8,452 nucleotides of DNA from Scatosoma sp045658805 (GTDB lineage Bacteria; Bacillota; Clostridia; Christensenellales; Borkfalkiaceae): positions 1-8,452 of the forward strand of contig JAZOVQ010000049.1 of assembly GCA_045658805.1 (NCBI GenBank), in the 5' to 3' direction. Under the pieces are notes generated by a model that saw only the letters and a program-made list of their open reading frames with translations, searched no databases and had not been told where the DNA came from. This document shows, piece after piece, positions 1 to 6,545 of the stretch. Numbering within the stretch: position 1 is the first letter of the stretch; every line of letters begins with the position of its first letter. The translations under genes were made by a program, and so were the position numbers.

Positions 1-503
1 GACATCATGTTTGCCGTTCTCGTGCAAGCCATAGCAAGCAAATCTCTCAACGCCTTTTGAACCTTCTTAGGTTGCTTAACGCCAAGCATAACGATTTCGC
101 CAGCTTCGCCTGCGCCGTTGGAAATTACAACGTCACCGTAGCTGCAAAGTTTGCCCTTTACCGTACGACGAACGCTTACGGACATACCGGGGAAGAATTC
201 CATATCACGGGTGTTTTCTTCGTTATAGAACACACGGCCTTTCTTGTAGATAACCGCACCGTCATAGAACGTCCAAGCCGTTTTCTTTACACAAATAAGT
301 TTCACAATCAAAACGATAAACGTGATAACGAAGGAAGCTACACCAGCCCCCAACGCGATCATGCCGTACGATTCATCCTTCATAAACATGAAGCCTGCTA
401 CGGGAAGACCAATCAAGAATACCAACGTCCACCAAATCGAAATTGCACTCCAAAAGCTCTTTCTAATTACCAAAGAACCATCTTTTTTAAGGATTTTTGC
501 CAT
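1..503 (-). CDS. Membrane protein with bacterial PH-like (bPH_2/DUF304-type) domain, partial
   Basis: The reading frame starts at the ATG at 503 and stays open to the window edge, giving 167 residues with no stop; the C-terminus is missing. The start has a well-placed AGGAGA at 511-516. After a short basic N-terminus (MAKILKKDGS), residues 18-40 and about 46-72 are hydrophobic and form two likely transmembrane helices. From about residue 75 (AWTFYDGAVIYKKGRVF) the chain reads like a bacterial PH domain: a strand with 'YKKGRVF', then a 'VSVRRTVKGKLCSYGDVVIS' strand pair, then 'VMLGVKQPKKVQKALRDLL', which matches the usual closing strand and helix. Such proteins sit in the cytoplasmic membrane with the PH fold in the cytosol; their roles are mostly unknown. 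It has its own promoter downstream of the clpX terminator, so it is not part of the clp cluster. The family call rests on motif recognition, not on a search. Confidence 0.75.
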   Translation of the reverse strand, partial: MAKILKKDGSLVIRKSFWSAISIWWTLVFLIGLPVAGFMFMKDESYGMIALGAGVASFVITFIVLIVKLICVKKTAWTFYDGAVIYKKGRVFYNEENTRDMEFFPGMSVSVRRTVKGKLCSYGDVVISNGAGEAGEIVMLGVKQPKKVQKALRDLLAMACTRTANMM

Positions 504-565
504 TTCACCATCTCCTTCCATAAATTTTTCGTCGCGCACGCGTACGAAATTTATTATACGCAACT

Positions 566-594
566 ATTATACAACATATTTTATTGCAAGTCAA
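566..594 (-). promoter_or_regulatory. Sigma-A promoter of the bPH-domain gene
   Basis: On the minus strand, -35 TTGACT (589-594) and -10 TATAAT (566-571) are separated by exactly 17 bases. The -35 differs from consensus at one base and the -10 is perfect. The expected start of transcription lies about 55 bases before the ATG at 503. No operator-like palindrome is obvious, so strong constitutive expression is likely. Confidence 0.85.
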
Positions 595-657
595 GGGGAT
601 TATGAAAATTTCTTCCCTAAAAAGTAACTTTTTTTCTCTTTTTTTCTTGTAAAAATT

Positions 658-683
658 AAAACACGGCGGTTGCCGTGTTTTTT
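658..683. terminator. Intrinsic terminator after clpX (bidirectional)
   Basis: Perfect 10-bp inverted repeat AAAACACGGC / GCCGTGTTTT (658-667 and 672-681) with loop GGTT. The minus-strand transcript runs into TTTTAATTTTT after the stem, and the plus strand has six T residues at 678-683. It lies 27 bases beyond the clpX stop codon and separates clpX from the downstream bPH-domain gene. Confidence 0.85.
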
Positions 684-709
684 CATGCCGTTTTCTTCGT
701 TTTTACCCG

Positions 710-1951
710 TTAGGACGCTTGCTTGTAAACAAGTTTCGGCGTAGCGCCGTCCGTCAAACATTCCTTCGTGATAATCACTTCTTCCACGTTTTCTTCGGAA
801 GGAATTTTGTACATCACTTCGGTCATAACGCTTTCGATGATGGTTCTCAAACCACGCGCGCCAGTCTTCAAACGGATTGCCGTTTGCGCAATTTCACGCA
901 CCGCTTCGTCCTCAACCGTCAATTTTACGCCATCGTAGCCCACCAATTTTTGATATTGCTTAATAATGGCGTTTTTAGGTTCGGTCAAAATCTTCACCAA
1001 CGCTTCCTCGCCCAAAGGATCGAGGTTGACAACGATAGGCAATCTTCCCACAAATTCGGGGATAAGCCCAAACTTAGTCAAATCTTGAGGCTTAACGTCG
1101 TCTAAAACCGAATAATCGGCTTCGTTTGCACCCAAGCGCACTTTACCGCCAAAACCAAGAGTGGTGTCGTCCTTTCTCGACGAAACAATTTTATCCAAGC
1201 CCACAAACGCGCCGCCGCAAATGAAAAGAATATTCGTCGTATCAATACGCAAGCATTCCTGATTGGGGTGCTTTCTGCCGCCCTGCGGGGGTACGTTTGC
1301 CGTCGTACTTTCGATAATTTTCAAAAGCGCTTGCTGTACGCCCTCGCCCGATACGTCACGCGTAATGGATACGTTTTCGCTCTTACGGGAAATTTTATCA
1401 ATTTCGTCAATGTAGATAATGCCGCGTTGCGCGCGTTCAATATCATAATCGGCGTTTTGAATAAGTTTCAACAAAATGTTTTCCACGTCTTCGCCCACGT
1501 AGCCAGCTTCCGTCAAGGTCGTTGCGTCCGAGGTAGCGAAAGGAACGTTCAAAATTTTCGCAAGCGTTCTTGCAAGCAAGGTTTTACCGCTGCCCGTAGG
1601 CCCAAGCAAAAGCACGTTGCTCTTTTCAATTTCTACGCCGTCGTCGTCCTTTTTCTTTGCGTTCAACGAAGCGTTAATTCTCTTATAATGATTGTATACG
1701 GCAACCGACAGCACGCGCTTTGCCTTGTCTTGACCAACGATATATTGATCAAGTTCCGCTTTTATTTCGGCAGGCTTTTTAAGGGGAACTTCCGCTTGCG
1801 GTTCTTTTTCATTCTCCCATTCGTCTACCATCGATTTGCAAATCTCCACGCACTCGTCGCAAATACAAGCCCCGTCGGGACCGGTTATAAGACGGCGAGT
1901 TTCTTCTTTGGGTTTTCCGCAAAAAGAACAATGCTGATTTTTATTCGTCAT
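710..1951 (-). CDS. clpX: ATP-dependent Clp protease ATP-binding subunit ClpX
   Basis: AAA+ unfoldase that recognises degron-bearing proteins, unfolds them with ATP and feeds them into the ClpP chamber in the cytoplasm. All landmarks are present in 413 residues, a normal length. The zinc-binding domain has C8, C11, C31 and C34. Walker A GPTGSGKT is at 117-124, the pore-1 loop GYVG at 150-153 and Walker B IIYIDE at 178-183. The pore-2 region RDVSGEGVQQALLK spans 198-211. The ClpP-docking loop reads LGF at 265-267, in place of the IGF of many homologues. The arginine finger is R303 in EFVGRLP and sensor 2 is GAR at 364-366. The ATG at 1951 has GGAG at 1959-1962, seven bases upstream. It is the last gene of the tig-clpP-clpX cluster, 199 bases after clpP. 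Hairpins in that gap suggest clpX may be partly or fully transcribed on its own, though I could not find a convincing promoter. Confidence 0.98.
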   Translation of the reverse strand: MTNKNQHCSFCGKPKEETRRLITGPDGACICDECVEICKSMVDEWENEKEPQAEVPLKKPAEIKAELDQYIVGQDKAKRVLSVAVYNHYKRINASLNAKKKDDDGVEIEKSNVLLLGPTGSGKTLLARTLAKILNVPFATSDATTLTEAGYVGEDVENILLKLIQNADYDIERAQRGIIYIDEIDKISRKSENVSITRDVSGEGVQQALLKIIESTTANVPPQGGRKHPNQECLRIDTTNILFICGGAFVGLDKIVSSRKDDTTLGFGGKVRLGANEADYSVLDDVKPQDLTKFGLIPEFVGRLPIVVNLDPLGEEALVKILTEPKNAIIKQYQKLVGYDGVKLTVEDEAVREIAQTAIRLKTGARGLRTIIESVMTEVMYKIPSEENVEEVIITKECLTDGATPKLVYKQAS

Positions 1952-2051
1952 ACGTCTACTCCGTTTTTTATCTATAAATATGCGTCTTCATCTTCTTTAT
2001 GTTCCCCAAAAACAACAGCAAATATACGCTTTTTTTACAATTCAACGCATA

Positions 2052-2081
2052 CCTGCCCCCGTCCTTTTAAAAACGGGCAGG
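2052..2081. other. GC-rich hairpin in the clpX upstream region
   Basis: CCTGCCC (2052-2058) pairs with GGGCAGG (2075-2081). An alternative register pairs CCCGT (2058-2062) with ACGGG (2073-2077). On the minus strand it follows the clpP terminator hairpin, and no T-run comes after it, so it does not look like a terminator itself. It would form part of a leader if transcription continues from clpP into clpX. Its function is unknown. Confidence 0.45.
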
Positions 2082-2088
2082 GGAATAG

Positions 2089-2134
2089 AAAAATTTTGCG
2101 CAAAACTCCGCGCGGGGAATTTTGCGCTTTTTTT
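2089..2134. terminator. Terminator-like hairpin between clpP and clpX
   Basis: GCGCAAAA (2098-2105) pairs with TTTTGCGC (2120-2127). The inner CTCC/GGGG pairing (one G-T pair, two bulged A) and a GCGC loop extend the stem to 12 pairs. On the minus strand the stem is followed by AAAATTTTT (2097-2089), and on the plus strand by seven T residues. It lies 24 bases after the clpP stop, so it probably ends or attenuates the tig-clpP transcript before clpX. The minus-strand U-tract is offset by four A residues, so termination may be incomplete. Confidence 0.65.
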
Positions 2135-2150
2135 CAATCCGCAGGAAAAA

Positions 2151-2747
2151 TTATCTTCTCAAAAATACCTTATCGATTAAGCCGTACGAGCGCGCTTCGT
2201 CCGCCGACATATAGTTATCTCTATCGGTATCTCTTTCAATCGTTGCGAGGTCTTTACCCGAATTTTCCGCAAGGATACGGTTCAACTTCGCTTTGGTACG
2301 AAGAATGTGTTCCGCTTGAATTTTAATATCGCTTGCCTGACCTTGCGCACCGCCGAGAGGCTGGTGGATCATAATTTCCGAATTGGGCAACGCGTAACGT
2401 TTACCCTTTGCGCCGCTGGAAAGCAAGAACGCGCCCATAGACGCCGCCAAACCGATACAAATAGTAGAAACGTCGCATTTGATATAATTCATGGTATCAT
2501 AAATTGCCATACCTGCGGAAACCGAGCCGCCGGGGGAATTGATGTACAAGCTAATATCTTTCGTAGGATCTTTCCCTTCCAAATAAATAAGCTGTGCAAC
2601 GACGGTGTTTGCAACGGCGTCATTGATTTCGCCGCTCAAAAAGATAATTCTATCGTCCAGCAAACGGGAATACAAATCGTACGTGCGTTCCCCCGAAGAG
2701 GTACGTTCTACGACGTAAGGTACCAAAACGTTTTTCTCCGTTACCAT
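2151..2747 (-). CDS. clpP: ATP-dependent Clp protease proteolytic subunit ClpP
   Basis: Serine peptidase that forms a barrel of two seven-membered rings and degrades proteins delivered by ClpX (and ClpC/ClpA where present). The 198-residue chain has the full catalytic triad: S103 in GLAASMGAF, H128 in MIHQPLGG and D177 in DTDRDNYMS. The oxyanion-loop glycines of NSPGGSVSAG are at 70-79. The N-terminus (MVTEKNVLVPYVVER) resembles the processed axial-loop region of other ClpP proteins and has no long propeptide. The ATG at 2747 is preceded by AAGGAG at 2754-2759, six bases away. It lies 114 bases downstream of tig and upstream of clpX on the same strand. I looked for a CtsR operator (GGTCAAA direct repeat) and a CIRCE element in the upstream gap and saw neither, so class III heat-shock control is not supported here. 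Confidence 0.98.
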   Translation of the reverse strand: MVTEKNVLVPYVVERTSSGERTYDLYSRLLDDRIIFLSGEINDAVANTVVAQLIYLEGKDPTKDISLYINSPGGSVSAGMAIYDTMNYIKCDVSTICIGLAASMGAFLLSSGAKGKRYALPNSEIMIHQPLGGAQGQASDIKIQAEHILRTKAKLNRILAENSGKDLATIERDTDRDNYMSADEARSYGLIDKVFLRR

Positions 2748-2771
2748 AATTTTCTCCTTCCGAGTTTAAGA

Positions 2772-2799
2772 TACGGGAAGCGAATCCTCGTTTCCCGTA
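2772..2799 (-). other. Hairpin in the tig-clpP intergenic region (clpP leader)
   Basis: An 8-bp perfect inverted repeat TACGGGAA / TTCCCGTA (2772-2779, 2792-2799) can extend inward by CGA/TCG around a GGAT loop, with one mismatch. On the minus strand it ends 12 bases before the clpP Shine-Dalgarno and is not followed by a T-run, so it is not a typical terminator. It could be an RNA-processing or stability element between tig and clpP, or a weak attenuator. Confidence 0.5.
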
Positions 2800-2861
2800 C
2801 TCAAATTTTTATATATTTTAAGGTTTTTAAAAGTTTGTTTTTAAACGTTGGCTTTTAAAAA

Positions 2862-4166
2862 TTATTTGCTTTCTTCAACAACCATTTCGTTGTTTTCTTT
2901 CAAGGTGTTGAAAAGCTTGGTGATGATAATATCGCTGCGGATATAATCGAATTGACGGGGATCCATACCCTTCTTGTATTCTTCCGTCGATTTTTCAACC
3001 GAAGCAGCTTGTTCAGCAACTTGAGCGTCAACTTCTTCTTCCGTTGCTTCGATATTTTCTTCCTTAATGATTTGAGAGATAATCAACTGGTGAATAACGT
3101 TCTTTTTAGCTTGTTCTTCATAATTCTTTCTGAAGTCAGCTTCGGTAACCTTGAGGAAATCAAGGTAATCTTGAAGCTTCAAGCCTTGGTACATAAGTTG
3201 ATATTCAAACTTCTTAACGAGGCCGTCGATTTCTCTATCAAGCATAGCTTGAGGAAGTTCAACTTCGGTGTTAGCCGCAATTGCTTCCAAAATGCTGTTT
3301 TCGGTAGCGTCGTTTGCTCTCTTATCCGCTTGCTTTTGCAATCTTTCCTTGGTCTTTGCCTTGTAAGCATCAACCGTTTCGCTGCCCGTAGCTTCCTTAA
3401 TGAAAGCATCGGTAAGTTCGGGAAGTTCTTTGCCTTGAATACCGTTAAGCTTCACTGCAAATACAGCAGCCTTGCCCTTCAAAGCTTCCGCTTGATAATT
3501 TTCGGGGAAGGTAACGTTTACGTCTCTGCTGTCGCCGATATTCATGCCAACAACTTGATCTTCGAAACCAGGAATGAATTGACCGCTGCCAAGCGTCAAA
3601 TCGAAACCTTCAGCTTCGCCGCCGTCGAACTTAACGCCGTCAACCGTACCAACGAAGTCGATATTTACGATATCGCCGTTTTGAGCTGCTCTGTCCGTAA
3701 CGGGAACTTTACGAGCGTTTCTGTCAAGCAAACGTTGAACTTCTGCGTCCACGTCTTCGTCCTTAACAGTATACGCAAATTGCTTAATTTTCATACCCTT
3801 GTAAGCGGAAATTTTCACTTCGGGTTTAACGGGAACGATAGCGATAATGCTAACGCCTTCGTCGGAAAGCTTATCAACGGAAACGTCGGGTTCACCAACA
3901 ACCGTGAATTTCTTTTCTTCTTTTGCGATTACGGTGCCGTAATTTTCGGAGAAGAGGGTGTTAAGCGCTTCTTCGTAGAAAACGCCTTTACCGTAAGCGT
4001 GTTCGATAACGTTTTTGGGAGCCTTGCCTTTACGGAAACCGTTGATAGCAAATCTGCCTCTCGTCTTCATGTACGCTTTGTTTTGCGCTTCTTTCCATTC
4101 TTCACCGTCGAATTTGAAGGTGATTTTTACCGTGCTTTTTTCTGCCGCTTTGGTAGTATACTTCAT
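2862..4166 (-). CDS. tig: Trigger factor, ribosome-bound chaperone and peptidyl-prolyl isomerase
   Basis: Binds the 50S subunit near the polypeptide exit and shelters emerging chains. The 434 residues match the usual length and three-part plan. The N-terminal ribosome-binding domain carries the signature GFRKGKAP at 43-50, with F44-R45-K46 at the same positions as the E. coli ribosome contact. An FKBP-like PPIase domain runs from about 164 to 246 (GDIVNIDFVGTVDG, then GSGQFIPGFEDQVVGM). The C-terminal SurA-like helical arms run from about 250 to 434 and end in an acidic tail. The ATG at 4166 has CAGGAG at 4178-4183, 11 bases upstream. It is the first gene of the tig-clpP-clpX cluster. I see no intrinsic terminator between it and clpP, so the two are probably co-transcribed. 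It diverges from rqcH across 235 bases. Confidence 0.97.
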   Translation of the reverse strand: MKYTTKAAEKSTVKITFKFDGEEWKEAQNKAYMKTRGRFAINGFRKGKAPKNVIEHAYGKGVFYEEALNTLFSENYGTVIAKEEKKFTVVGEPDVSVDKLSDEGVSIIAIVPVKPEVKISAYKGMKIKQFAYTVKDEDVDAEVQRLLDRNARKVPVTDRAAQNGDIVNIDFVGTVDGVKFDGGEAEGFDLTLGSGQFIPGFEDQVVGMNIGDSRDVNVTFPENYQAEALKGKAAVFAVKLNGIQGKELPELTDAFIKEATGSETVDAYKAKTKERLQKQADKRANDATENSILEAIAANTEVELPQAMLDREIDGLVKKFEYQLMYQGLKLQDYLDFLKVTEADFRKNYEEQAKKNVIHQLIISQIIKEENIEATEEEVDAQVAEQAASVEKSTEEYKKGMDPRQFDYIRSDIIITKLFNTLKENNEMVVEESK

Positions 4167-4251
4167 AATTTGTAACTCTCCTGCATCTATTTCAGATTTT
4201 TATTTTTATTAAAATAAAGTGTATTTGTAAGCGGAAATGCTCACTTTTAAC

Positions 4252-4280
4252 ATTTTAACATATTTATCAAAGAAAATAAA
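4252..4280 (-). promoter_or_regulatory. Possible tig promoter
   Basis: On the minus strand, TTTATT (4275-4280) and TAAAAT (4252-4257) are 17 bases apart. The -10 is good and the -35 poor. A rival -35, TTGATA (4265-4270), is closer to consensus but its nearest -10-like hexamer (TAAAAG) is only 15 bases away. Either would give an AT-rich leader of about 80 bases before tig. The region is generally AT-rich, so chance matches are likely. Confidence 0.35.
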
Positions 4281-4300
4281 GCGTTTTTGAAGCAATTTTA

Positions 4301-4329
4301 TTTACAATTTCGTATTTTTACGCTATAAT
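4301..4329 (+). promoter_or_regulatory. Sigma-A promoter of rqcH
   Basis: -35 TTTACA (4301-4306) and -10 TATAAT (4324-4329) are separated by 17 bases. The -35 differs from consensus at one base and the -10 is perfect. It predicts a leader of about 65 bases before the ATG at 4402. The rest of the 4167-4401 gap is AT-rich promoter and leader sequence for the two divergent genes, with no further gene visible. Confidence 0.82.
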
Positions 4330-4401
4330 TTAGAAAGAGGAAGAAAGTTTTTTCATTTTCCTTGCTTTTTCGGGAAAATAACGGAAAAAAGGAGATTTAT
4401 T

Positions 4402-6117
4402 ATGCCGCAGGACGCTTTTCATATCCGACGTTTAACGGGCGAGCTTCGCGCCGAGTTGGTCGGGGGTAAGATCAACCGCATTTCGCAAGCGAACAAGGAC
4501 GAACTTACCTTTATTATATACACGGGAAAACGCGCGGTTAAACTCATTTTAAGCACAAATGCGTCCGGCGCGAGAATTTGTTTGTCCGAAACAGAAAAAG
4601 AACCTGCGCCCGTCGCGCCCAATTTTTGTATGCTGCTTAGAAAACACCTTCTCGGCGCTACCGTTTTAGACGTTAGACAATACGCTTTCGAGCGTATTAT
4701 TGAAATTGATTTGCATTGCACTACCGATTTTTCCGAGTGTAACAGAACGCTGTATTGCGAGCTTATGGGGAAATATTCCAACCTCGTTTTGACGGAAAAA
4801 GGGGTTATTATGGGGGCGTTGAAAGCCACTCCTTTAGAGGATACTTCTCATAGAATTTTACTTGCAGGCGCAAAGTACGCGTACCCTGCGCCGCAGGACA
4901 AAATTTCGCCTTTCGACGGGGCAGGTATGCGTTCACGGCTGGAAACCTACCTTTCCTCGCATGCGGAAACGATGGACGAAGAAGGGCTTTCCCTCTTTAT
5001 TTTTGAAAACGTAGCAGGCATTGCGTTGCCCACGGCAAGGGAAATGGTTTCTCGCTGTGTAAAAGCGGCAGGCAGTTTACAGGCCTGCTTCACTTCGGCG
5101 GCACAAAAACCGCTTTGGGCATTCGTGGGGGATTTTTGTGAAAACGAGCCCTGCGCGCCTTGCGTGAAAGAAGTGGGCGGAATGCCCGTCGATTTCTTCG
5201 CTTTTCCTGTGTTGGGCGGTAAGCCAACGGCTTCCCTTTGTGAAGCGGAAGACGAATATTATACGCGCAGAGAAACGAAAAAGGGCTTTGACGATAAAAA
5301 GCGGAAGCTGGAAAACACCGTCAAGGGGTTAAAGAAAAAGCAAGCAAAAAAATTGCAAGAAACGGTTGAACGCTTGAAAGATGCCGACAAAGCGGAAGAT
5401 TATCGTATCAAAGGTGAGCTTTTGACCGCCAATTTGTACCGTATTGAAAAGGGAATGCAAAGCGTTCGGTTGGAAAACTGGTATTCGGAGAATTGCGAGG
5501 AAATTCAAATTGCGTTGGATAGCACCCTCTCCCCTGCCAAAAATGCCCAGCGGTATTTTAAAACGTACAACAAGCACAAGCGCGCCAAGGAAGTGCTTGC
5601 GCCCATGTTGAAAGCGGAAGAGGACGAAATGGCGTATACGGACAGTGTGGAATCCGCCATTCGCCACGCGGAAAGCGCGGAAGATTTAAAAGAAATTGAA
5701 ACGGAGCTTATCCAAATGGGCTTGCTTCGCGCACCCAAAGAAAAGGTGGGCGGAAAGAAGAAAGAGCAGGTTATTCCCTTTAGAGAATTTTCGCATAACG
5801 GCGTAACCATTTACGCAGGGCGCAACAATTTACAAAACGATAGATTGCTTCGTATGGCGTCCCCCGACGATATATGGTTGCACACGCAAAAATACCATTC
5901 TTCCCACGTTATTATCGTGACAGATGGGGGGCAGGTATGCGATGAAACGCTTTTGTATGCCGCGCAAATTTGCGCTTATTATTCAGACGGACGGGACGGA
6001 GACAAAATTCCTGTGGATTATTGTCTGCGTAAACACGTGAAAAAACCCAGCAAAAGCAAAGCTGGGTTTGTGACCTACACCGATTATAAAACCATATTGG
6101 TTAAGCCAAGTTTATAA
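4402..6117 (+). CDS. rqcH: RqcH (NFACT/Rqc2 family) ribosome quality control protein, C-terminal Ala-tailing factor
   Basis: Homologue of Bacillus RqcH and eukaryotic NEMF/Rqc2; older annotations call it fibronectin-binding protein FbpA or YloA. The known member binds 50S subunits blocked by peptidyl-tRNA and recruits tRNA-Ala to add alanine tails to the stalled chain. Its 571 residues match the usual length. The NFACT-N domain (about 1-200) has ER at 97-98, the position of the tRNA-binding DR pair, and ELMGKYSN at 120-127 in place of the common EIMGKHSN. A long charged, helical coiled-coil region runs from about 290 to 430. The C-terminal NFACT-R domain (about 460-571) shows DDIWLHTQKYHSSHVII and VDYCLRKHVKKP, then GFVTYTDYKTILV. 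The usual PGSH is HSSH here. The start at 4402 follows AAGGAG at 4389-4394. It is monocistronic between its own promoter and a convergent terminator. Confidence 0.94.
   Translation: MPQDAFHIRRLTGELRAELVGGKINRISQANKDELTFIIYTGKRAVKLILSTNASGARICLSETEKEPAPVAPNFCMLLRKHLLGATVLDVRQYAFERIIEIDLHCTTDFSECNRTLYCELMGKYSNLVLTEKGVIMGALKATPLEDTSHRILLAGAKYAYPAPQDKISPFDGAGMRSRLETYLSSHAETMDEEGLSLFIFENVAGIALPTAREMVSRCVKAAGSLQACFTSAAQKPLWAFVGDFCENEPCAPCVKEVGGMPVDFFAFPVLGGKPTASLCEAEDEYYTRRETKKGFDDKKRKLENTVKGLKKKQAKKLQETVERLKDADKAEDYRIKGELLTANLYRIEKGMQSVRLENWYSENCEEIQIALDSTLSPAKNAQRYFKTYNKHKRAKEVLAPMLKAEEDEMAYTDSVESAIRHAESAEDLKEIETELIQMGLLRAPKEKVGGKKKEQVIPFREFSHNGVTIYAGRNNLQNDRLLRMASPDDIWLHTQKYHSSHVIIVTDGGQVCDETLLYAAQICAYYSDGRDGDKIPVDYCLRKHVKKPSKSKAGFVTYTDYKTILVKPSL
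6040..6069 (-). terminator. Terminator-like hairpin on the antisense strand inside the rqcH 3' end
   Basis: AAACCCAGC (6043-6051) and GCTGGGTTT (6061-6069) form a perfect 9-bp stem with a 9-base loop. Read on the minus strand, the stem runs directly into six T residues (6045-6040), the classic terminator layout. On the plus strand no T-run follows. It would stop transcripts that read through from rpmA into rqcH. The bases also encode the conserved KKP...GF segment of the NFACT-R domain, so the match may be partly a coding coincidence. Confidence 0.5.
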
Positions 6118-6171
6118 AACGTCTAACCATAGAAACCTATGCAGGATTTCAAAAATGGAAATTGAAAAACA

Positions 6172-6196
6172 AAAACCCGACCGATGGTCGGGTTTT
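6172..6196. terminator. Bidirectional terminator between rqcH and rpmA
   Basis: AAAACCCGACC (6172-6182) and GGTCGGGTTTT (6186-6196) form an 11-bp perfect inverted repeat around GAT. The plus strand continues TTTTCCTTTTTG, and the minus strand gives GGGTTTTTGTTTTTC. It lies 54 bases past the rqcH stop and 11 bases past the rpmA stop, and so serves both convergent genes. Confidence 0.9.
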
Positions 6197-6207
6197 CCTT
6201 TTTGTGT

Positions 6208-6483
6208 TTACGCGTTGGGATAAACGCTTGCTTTTTTCTTATCTTTGCCCATTCTTTCATAACGAACTACGCCGTCAACCAAAGCGAACAAGGTGTCGTC
6301 TTTGCCGATGCCAACGTTAGTGCCGGGATGAATTTTCGTACCTCTCTGACGAACGAGAATGTTACCAGCGAGAACGGATTGACCGTCGCTGCGCTTCGTG
6401 CCAAGTCTCTTAGCTTCGCTGTCTCTACCGTTGTGGGAAGAGCCGGTACCTTTTTTATGAGCGAATAAACTGATAAAAATCAT
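6208..6483 (-). CDS. rpmA: 50S ribosomal protein L27 (bL27) with short N-terminal extension
   Basis: L27 reaches the peptidyl-transferase centre with its N-terminal tail and helps position tRNAs. The 91 residues carry the family signature: KKGTGSSHNGRDSEAKRLG, then GNILVRQRGTKIHPG, then LFALVDGVVRYER. Before the KKG that starts the mature tail there is an extension MIFISLFAH. In Firmicutes such extensions (typically LxLQxFA-H/S-KKG) are removed by the cysteine protease Prp, because an unprocessed tail would occupy the active centre. This one is about two residues shorter and has S where Q is common. The ATG at 6483 is firmly placed by AGGAGA at 6491-6496. The upstream gene is rplU, only 62 bases away, with no prp (ysxB) between them, and no obg follows. 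It is co-transcribed with rplU and ends at the shared terminator. Confidence 0.97.
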   Translation of the reverse strand: MIFISLFAHKKGTGSSHNGRDSEAKRLGTKRSDGQSVLAGNILVRQRGTKIHPGTNVGIGKDDTLFALVDGVVRYERMGKDKKKASVYPNA

Positions 6484-6545
6484 CTTTATTTCTCCTTAAA
6501 ATCTAAATTTTCTTGCCTGCTTACAAAGCAATGGCGGTTCGGCAA

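Noticed and set aside
1268..2326. Long plus-strand open frame of 352 codons opposite clpX and clpP
   Set aside because: It lies antisense to two certain genes, spans their intergenic gap, has no ribosome binding site and its translation has no recognisable domain; it is a shadow of clpX/clpP codon use.
2824..2861. Three TTTTTAAA-like words resembling operator repeats
   Set aside because: Irregular spacing and pure A/T content in an AT-rich gap; no known operator matches.
2952..4175. Plus-strand open frame of 407 codons opposite tig
   Set aside because: It mirrors the trigger factor reading frame almost end to end; the translation is rich in Phe, Asn and Val as expected from antisense of Lys/Glu-rich codons, and tig is unambiguous.
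4167..4401. Possible riboswitch or small gene in the tig-rqcH gap
   Set aside because: Only a 6-bp stem with a G-T pair (about 4226-4243) and AT-rich sequence are visible; no riboswitch core motif and no open frame with a ribosome binding site.
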